DNA of 64,000 bases from Taeniopygia guttata (Eukaryota > Chordata > Aves > Passeriformes > Estrildidae): positions 5,573,001 through 5,637,000 of the forward strand of contig NC_133043.1 of assembly GCF_048771995.1 (NCBI RefSeq), read 5' to 3'. This document shows, in pieces, positions 58,738-64,000 of the stretch; position 1 is the stretch's first letter, and each line of letters opens with the position of its first letter. The notes beneath the pieces were generated by a model that did not search any database, had not been told where the DNA came from, and worked only from the letters and a program-made list of their open reading frames with translations. A program made the translations under genes and the position numbers.

Positions 58738-58760
58738 TTTTTTTTTTTTTTTTTTTTTTT
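58738..58760. repeat. Poly-T run, with nearby A/T-rich simple repeat
   Basis: A run of over 20 T. A GTTAAAAAG-type low-complexity tract follows at 58,980-59,120. There is no TE signature next to it. Confidence 0.9.
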
Positions 58761-60103
58761 GGTGAGAAATACAGTTTTAAAACTACCTTCTTCAAGACCT
58801 TCTATTTCTATTTAGGAATAGATATCTATATCTATTTCTCAGTGGTTGCTCTCTGATTCACCCTTCCCCCTTCAAATCTCAGCATCACCAGCAGGAATTC
58901 CCTCTGGGGTTGTAGAAAACAAAACGACAAAACACGTTCATTTTGCAAAAAGGGAGAAGGGAAAACAAAAGTTTGAAAACAAAAAGTTAAAAGCAAAGTT
59001 AAAAGCCAAAAAGTTAAAAAAGTAAAAAGCAGTTTAAAAAACTTTTTTTTTTAAGGGTTTAAAATACTTATTTTAAAGTTAAAAAAAAGTTTTAAAAAAG
59101 TTAAAAAGCTAAAAGTTATTTTGTTTTATTGTGATTTTCTCTAGTGGCCTCAGTCAGAGTGCAGAGTTTTGCCCGTTGTGTGCAGTGCAGCTCATCCAGC
59201 CCAGGGACAGAGCTGGAAAGCAGCACTTGGGGCTGGGTGAAGCTGTTTGGGTTTGGAGATCACGCTATGTAATTGCATGGCAAAGGGGAGCCTGCCCTTG
59301 TGGTTACCAGCCCCAAATGGGAATGGGAAGAATAGCCAAACTTTTCTCAGGCGTTGTAAATTGTCTTTCCACAAACCAACTTCCAGGAATAACAGCATGC
59401 TTTTCTAAACGATGCTTGTTTGCTCTCTGCACCCTACCCAGCCCTTCCCCTCCCCTGCTCTGCTTTTTATTCTTTTTATTCATTCAAGTGATGAAAACTT
59501 CGGGAATATTTTGGTGACTTTCACAGACATTTGTGATTTTTCCTCCTGAACTGCCAAAGTAAAAGTTGGCCTGGACCAGCTAAGGCACTTCCACAGGGAT
59601 TTGAGGATGGTAAATCAGAGAGAGGCAACGGCGCAGTGAAATCTTGGTTAGCAGCTACAATGCCATTTCCCCCCTCGCAAGGAACGGAAAGACAGAAATA
59701 ACTCCAGGAAAGACTTTCCTGCCTCTGCAAAGCCCGCTGGAATTCACAGCAAACCCAAAGCCTTTCTCCCCTTTCCCTCTCCACGTTTGGCTTGTTAGAG
59801 AGTCCCTGACACGAGACCTCGGCGCTTTATCTGATAGGAGCAGCTGCTGGATGCAGGAACAGCCCACCTAGGTCGTGTGAAAACTGGGGCTCTGGGGGGG
59901 CAGCGTGGTGCAGAGCAGCTCTGAATCATCCCTGGAGCTGCTCCTGGCCAGGCCACGCTCGCTCTGGTCATGCTGGCCTTGGGCAGTCCTGGGGCAGGTG
60001 AACTGTGAACCACAGACACACGTCACGATTGTCACGATACAAACACCCCAAACCCACTGCTGTGGGTCCAGGGGGTCTGGGTCAGATTCTCCCCTGGCGG
60101 AAT

Positions 60104-60715
60104 CTGAGGTATTGATGATTCTGAGATTGTAGAAAGTCTCTGTCTGTCAGCCCCGCTGCCAAAGCAGAAGCCATAATTCATCTGTACTGGTTTCAAGGTT
60201 GTTTATTCTGTTTATCTCTAACATGTTCTGCTGCCCTGCCGCAGCTCTGTCCTGCAGGGCAGCGTGTGGGGCTCTGCCCTCAGTGGGATGTTACAAACAT
60301 TAAATACCAGAAACTACCTGTGCTGGATTTACAATAACGTGCCAATATCTGTCACCTACGTTGGACAGTGTGTCCCCAGCCTGAACCAACAGAAAAATGC
60401 CAACACCACAGTGAAACATGGAGGGCATGAAGAAGAAGGAGAAAAAGGACAAGGCACACCCAATTTCCTCCATCTTGTCCCCTTTGGACCCCTTATCTAG
60501 AAATCTAAAATTTTACTTTTGCACCCGTGCCACACTTAATTATTACTCTTATCAAACATTCAGCTGGTAATTCACCCTGTGAGATTGAAAACTCTTTTCC
60601 ATGGCCAGAGATCACAGACAGTGTCTCTGGGGGCTCTGTCCGGGGGGTTCCTGACCCCTGCCAGGGTCCCAGACCTGCCAGGGAAGCCAGAGGGAACCTC
60701 TGGACTCCCACACTC
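60104..60715 (-). mobile_element. LTR-like element, family B copy 2 (longer)
   Basis: This is the fuller partner of 36,835-37,330. The extra 60,152-60,283 segment contains GGTTGTTTATTCTGTTTATC, giving a minus-strand GAATAAACAACC poly(A)-like signal. That segment also includes GTTCTGCTGCCCTGCCGCAG. Absence of gag, pol or env traces nearby marks it as a solo LTR. Confidence 0.65.
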
Positions 60716-60772
60716 CCCTGAAGTCAGACCCTGACAAGCTGGACTGTTGTCCTTGATTAACGCTTTATTTCA

Positions 60773-60902
60773 GGGAGTTCATGAGTAGGAAAATGCTGCC
60801 AGGAGTAAGGCTTTGCTGGAACCAGACCCGATGGTGCCATGGGGCAGATCCCCCAAAGGAGCCCTTCCAGGTGTGATTCTGAGCCATTCTTTGAAATCCA
60901 GA
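60773..60902 (+). repeat. Dispersed repeat, copy 1 of a 130-base pair
   Basis: This is about 92% identical to 63,865-64,000. Both contain AAAATGCTGCCAGGAGTAAG, GCTTTGCTGGAACCAGACCC and GATCCCCCAAAGGAGCCCTT. Copy 2 runs into the right edge of the window, so the full unit is longer. Not recognised as CR1. Confidence 0.9.
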
Positions 60903-61859
60903 AGCCAAGGAACTTGCAGAGTTTTAGAGAAGCTTGTCTCTTACTCACAGATCTTTGGCATGCAGGGCTTTATTTAAAGTCTGCTAAGACCAAAGTGGGT
61001 GCTCAGAACCTTCTCACGAGGTGGTGATGGTGCCCACACCACCTGGAGCTGCTTGGGGCAGGGGAAGGCTCCGTGAGGAGCAGCTCAGCCCAGCAGTGTG
61101 GGCTGTGGGTGAAGAGGTGTCAGTGCCCCCCTGCACAGCCCCCCAGCTCCCCAGGCACGTGCAGACACATCGCTGTCCCCTCTGCTGAACAAGGCCAAAC
61201 ATTGTCTGGGGCCTGGGGGCTGGCAGCTCGCTATTCTCTGGTGAATTGCCCTGCCTGCAGATCCAGGGCTGAGCATGTTTCCATTTCCATACCCACTGCT
61301 ATAACATCAGGTCCTGGGAATGCTCCCCCCTCCTGCACTCTTTCAGGGGGTATCCATGTTTCCAGTTAATGTGGGGTTTTTTGCCCTCACTGAAGAATTT
61401 TACAAATTGTTTGTTTATTGTGTCAATCTCTGCCTTTGTGAGCAGAAGAGGGAGCATCTGGAGAGCATCATGCACTCTTGGCATGGGTGTTCCTGGGAGG
61501 CTGAGCTCTCCCCAGCGTGAGAGCAGGAGCCCATCCCCGCTCCCCAAACCCCAGCCCATGCTGGAAGCACATCCTTCTGCTCCCAGCTGTGCCAGGGCAC
61601 TGCCAGGCTGAAAGGGCAACCACCACGGAGAGTCACTTCCCCTGCCCTGGGCCACGTCCCCACGTGAATTCACCTGCCTGCTGCACAGCAGAACCACGTC
61701 TCTGAAATCTGAGTCTCCTGGAATCAGCCTGGCTGGTGCAGGAGGTCAAGAGCTGTCTGCTCACGTGTGCCAAAGGCAGGCAAAGCTGCCGTGCCCACCC
61801 ACCCTGGGGATTCAGCAGCCACCAGCCACGGCGCTGAGGCGAGCAGCAGCTTCACCTCT

Positions 61860-62220
61860 GCAGCAGAATTTTCCATCACAAGAGAGTTTCATTGGAGGAA
61901 AAAATGAACTCTTGGTTAACCAAGAGGAAAATGTCCCGCAGGAACGCAGCAGTTTGAGTTAAAGTCTTATCTGAGCAGGTCAGGGGTGCTGGGGAGGGAT
62001 TGTCTCCTGCAGGCAGGGGCAGACCACCCTGCAGTGGCCCATCACCTCTGGTCGGGTCACAGCTGGAGGGGGACAGCAAAGCAGAGCCCCAGCCCCTGTG
62101 AGCCAGGGGAGCACAGCACTGGGTGTACCCCAGGACCAGCACGTGCCTTTCCTGTCCTGCTGGGGCTGCTCAATTGTGTCTGCTTAATTAATATTCATTA
62201 AGCCAAAGGGAAAGCTGGAC
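61860..62220. other. Unique block with 18-base palindrome and homeobox-like cluster
   Basis: 61,909-61,926 (CTCTTGGTTAACCAAGAG) is a perfect palindrome with an HNF1-like GTTAAC core. Near 62,182, TTAATTAATATTCATTA groups several TAAT homeodomain cores. There is no coding signal. Possibly regulatory. Confidence 0.35.
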
Positions 62221-62767
62221 TGCAGTCTGCTCGTTAAGGTACTGACCCGGGCTCAAGTTCAAGTGATTATTCCTTTATTTATGCTGTGGAAAGTTGCAGC
62301 GGGACAGGCCGTACAAACACGCTGGTCTAGAGCTCAGCTGGGGTCTGGGACACTTCCAGGCAAGTCCCCCTGCTGCCAGCACTGGAGAAGACCTTGGTCC
62401 TCCTTCCCACAGCCCAGCTGGTCTCGTGCCATGGCAATCCATTGGGGAACAGCTTTGGTTTTTCATGGAAATGTCTTGAGTTTTTGGGGTTGATCCTGGT
62501 GTGGGGTGGGAACATTTTCTGATGCTTGCAGAGGTTTTGTTGGAAGGGTGAGGATCTTCCTGCCCAGCACTGTGGCCAGGGCAGGCTGCTGCTGGCTTGG
62601 CAGCCAAGGTCGTGCTCAGAGACCTCAGCCCCTCGTGTGATGCTTGCAGCAAGCACTGGCACAGCCTTGCAGCTGTGGGGAGGCTCATCCCTTCCTGGGG
62701 ACTGCTCTTTCCAGCCTGGGAGCTCAGCTGAGCTCAGGGGGGCTGGGCTGGGGTCACCTGGGCTGGT

Positions 62768-63060
62768 AGATCACAGAATGGGTTGGCTTGAAAGGGACCT
62801 TAAAGGCCACCCAGTGCCACCCCTGCCATGGCAGGGACACCTCCCACTGTCCCAGGTGCTCCCAGCCCTGTCCAACCTGGCTTTGGACACTACCAGGGAT
62901 CCAGGGGCAGCCACAGCTGCTCTGGGCACCTTTGCCAGGGCCTGCCCACCCTCACAGGGGAGGATTTCTTCCTAACATCCCACTCAACCCTGCCCTGTGG
63001 CAGTGGGAAGCCATTCCCTGTGTCCTGTCACTCCATCCCTCATCAACAGCGTCTCCCTGT
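62768..63060 (-). mobile_element. CR1 LINE 3' fragment, reverse orientation
   Basis: It begins with the reversed CR1 end (TCACAGAATGGGTTGGCTTG, AAAGGGACCTTAAAGGCC) and continues through CCATGGCAGGGACACCTCCC to CCATTCCCTGTGTCCTGTCA. Non-coding. Confidence 0.9.
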
Positions 63061-63234
63061 GGGATTCTTTAAAATCAGAGGGTTTTGGGCACGCTGCAAA
63101 AGGCAGGCTTCAGAGACAGCAGGATGGTGATTAGAGCTAAGCAGTAGCCATAAGATTTGTCAGTAGAAAAATTATACAAGAAGTAGAAAGAAAAGACACA
63201 TAGAAGAATGGTCTGTGTATTAATGCTTGGGCCT

Positions 63235-63375
63235 CATCTAGAGTGTCTCCCCATACTTCTTGTAGCCTTTTCAGGCACTGGAAGGCCACAATTAGGTCAC
63301 CTTGGAATTTCTCCAGGCTGGACAACCCCAGCTCTGCCAGCCTTCCCTCCCAGGAGAGGTGCTCCATGCCCACAG
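63235..63375 (-). mobile_element. CR1 LINE fragment, reverse orientation
   Basis: TTCTCCAGGCTGGACAACCC and CAGCCTTCCCTCCCAGGAGA are reversed CR1 body motifs lying upstream (in element sense) of the 62.8-63.06 kb piece. The two may be one element interrupted by about 170 bases. From 63,375 to 63,860 no feature is recognised. Confidence 0.75.
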
Positions 63376-63864
63376 CAGCATCTCCAGGGCTTAAGGAACA
63401 CACATGCCCTTTCTGTGCCCCGGGGCTCAGCGTGGGGCAGGGCAGGGATGTGCCACAGCAGCCTGCAGAAGGACAAGGCCACATGTCTGTGCCTCAGGGG
63501 ACACGGCTGCCTCCTCCTTGGAGGATGGAGATGGAAGTTCTGGCCTTCTCCAGCTTTGTGTGGAGCCTGGGGTCTCTCTGCCCTGCCAGGGGGGCTGGCT
63601 GGTTGCCACTCAGGCAGAACAGAGTATTCCACCTAACAGGGCCATCTAAACCCACCAGTCTCCATTCTGGCTGAGCCCACAGCCTATCCTGGGAGCCCAC
63701 CCAGCCTCGGGCCCAGCTCAGACTGGGAGCACTGGTTTGGCAGGGGGCAAGCTGCAAAGCCCACGGGCTCATTGCTGCGGCCAGACTGACAGCAGGGCCT
63801 CCCACGGGCAGCAGAAAACTGCCTGGCATGATGCTCCAGCTCTAGGTGACCCTGAGTGACATTT

Positions 63865-64000
63865 GTTCCAGGGAGCTCACGAGTGGGAAAATGCTGCCAG
63901 GAGTAAGGCTTTGCTGGAACCAGACCCAATGGTGCCATGGGGCAGATCCCCCAAAGGAGCCCTTCTAGGTGTGATTCTGACCCCTTCTCTGAAATCCAGA
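63865..64000 (+). repeat. Dispersed repeat, copy 2, truncated by window edge
   Basis: Partner of 60,773-60,902, 3.09 kb downstream in the same orientation. It reads to the last base of the window. Confidence 0.9.

Noticed and set aside
16000..64000. HS3ST3A1 or another gene upstream of ELAC2
   Set aside because: No sulfotransferase motif or any multi-exon pattern with conserved protein sequence was found in this stretch.

Overview
The window is nuclear DNA of a bird, probably a songbird. The basis is vertebrate split genes with GT-AG introns, many CR1 LINE fragments in both orientations, several LTR families that resemble passerine endogenous-retrovirus LTRs, and a GC-rich, minisatellite-laden intergenic region of the kind seen on avian microchromosomes. 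There are only two protein-coding genes, both on the minus strand and both in the first 15.6 kb. No bacterial-type system, CRISPR array, rRNA or tRNA was recognised.

Region 1 (1-~700). This is the first coding exon (105-491, minus) and CpG-rich promoter of an axonemal outer-arm dynein heavy chain, best matched to DNAH9. The rest of that gene lies off the left edge.

Region 2 (~700-1,950). This interval holds a decayed, inverted duplicate of ELAC2 exon 18 with its flanking introns, followed by a second copy of part of it in direct orientation. Together they form a fold-back structure.

Region 3 (1,955-15,505). This is a complete ELAC2 gene (long-form tRNase Z). I resolved 24 coding exons by hand. 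They sum to 2,535 bases, giving 844 residues plus stop, with all reading-frame phases closing and all metal-binding motifs present. It has a poly(A) signal at 1,973-1,978 and a CpG-island promoter. Intron 3 carries a minisatellite that runs up to the exon 3 donor. A second minisatellite lies just upstream of the promoter.

Region 4 (15.6-64 kb). This is intergenic and contains no gene I can support. It holds a dense series of minisatellites (15.7, 17.3, 21.0, 22.1, 26.5, 29.2, 48.9, 50.3, 56.8 and 57.4 kb), two small CpG islands (18.0 and 21.8 kb), about a dozen CR1 pieces, about ten LTR-like pieces and several AT-rich blocks that may be conserved enhancers. In human the 5' side of ELAC2 also faces a large gene-poor interval before HS3ST3A1, so this gap fits known synteny.

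The most interesting reading is structural. In human, DNAH9 is separated from ELAC2 by ZNF18, MAP2K4, MYOCD and ARHGAP44. A single inversion of that block would place the DNAH9 5' end beside the ELAC2 3' end, as seen here. The inverted ELAC2 duplicate lies exactly in that junction interval. ELAC2 matures tRNA 3' ends in nucleus and mitochondria, and DNAH9 is a ciliary motor, so their adjacency has no obvious functional meaning. Long open frames elsewhere come from tandem repeats whose period is a multiple of three, or from chance in GC-rich DNA.
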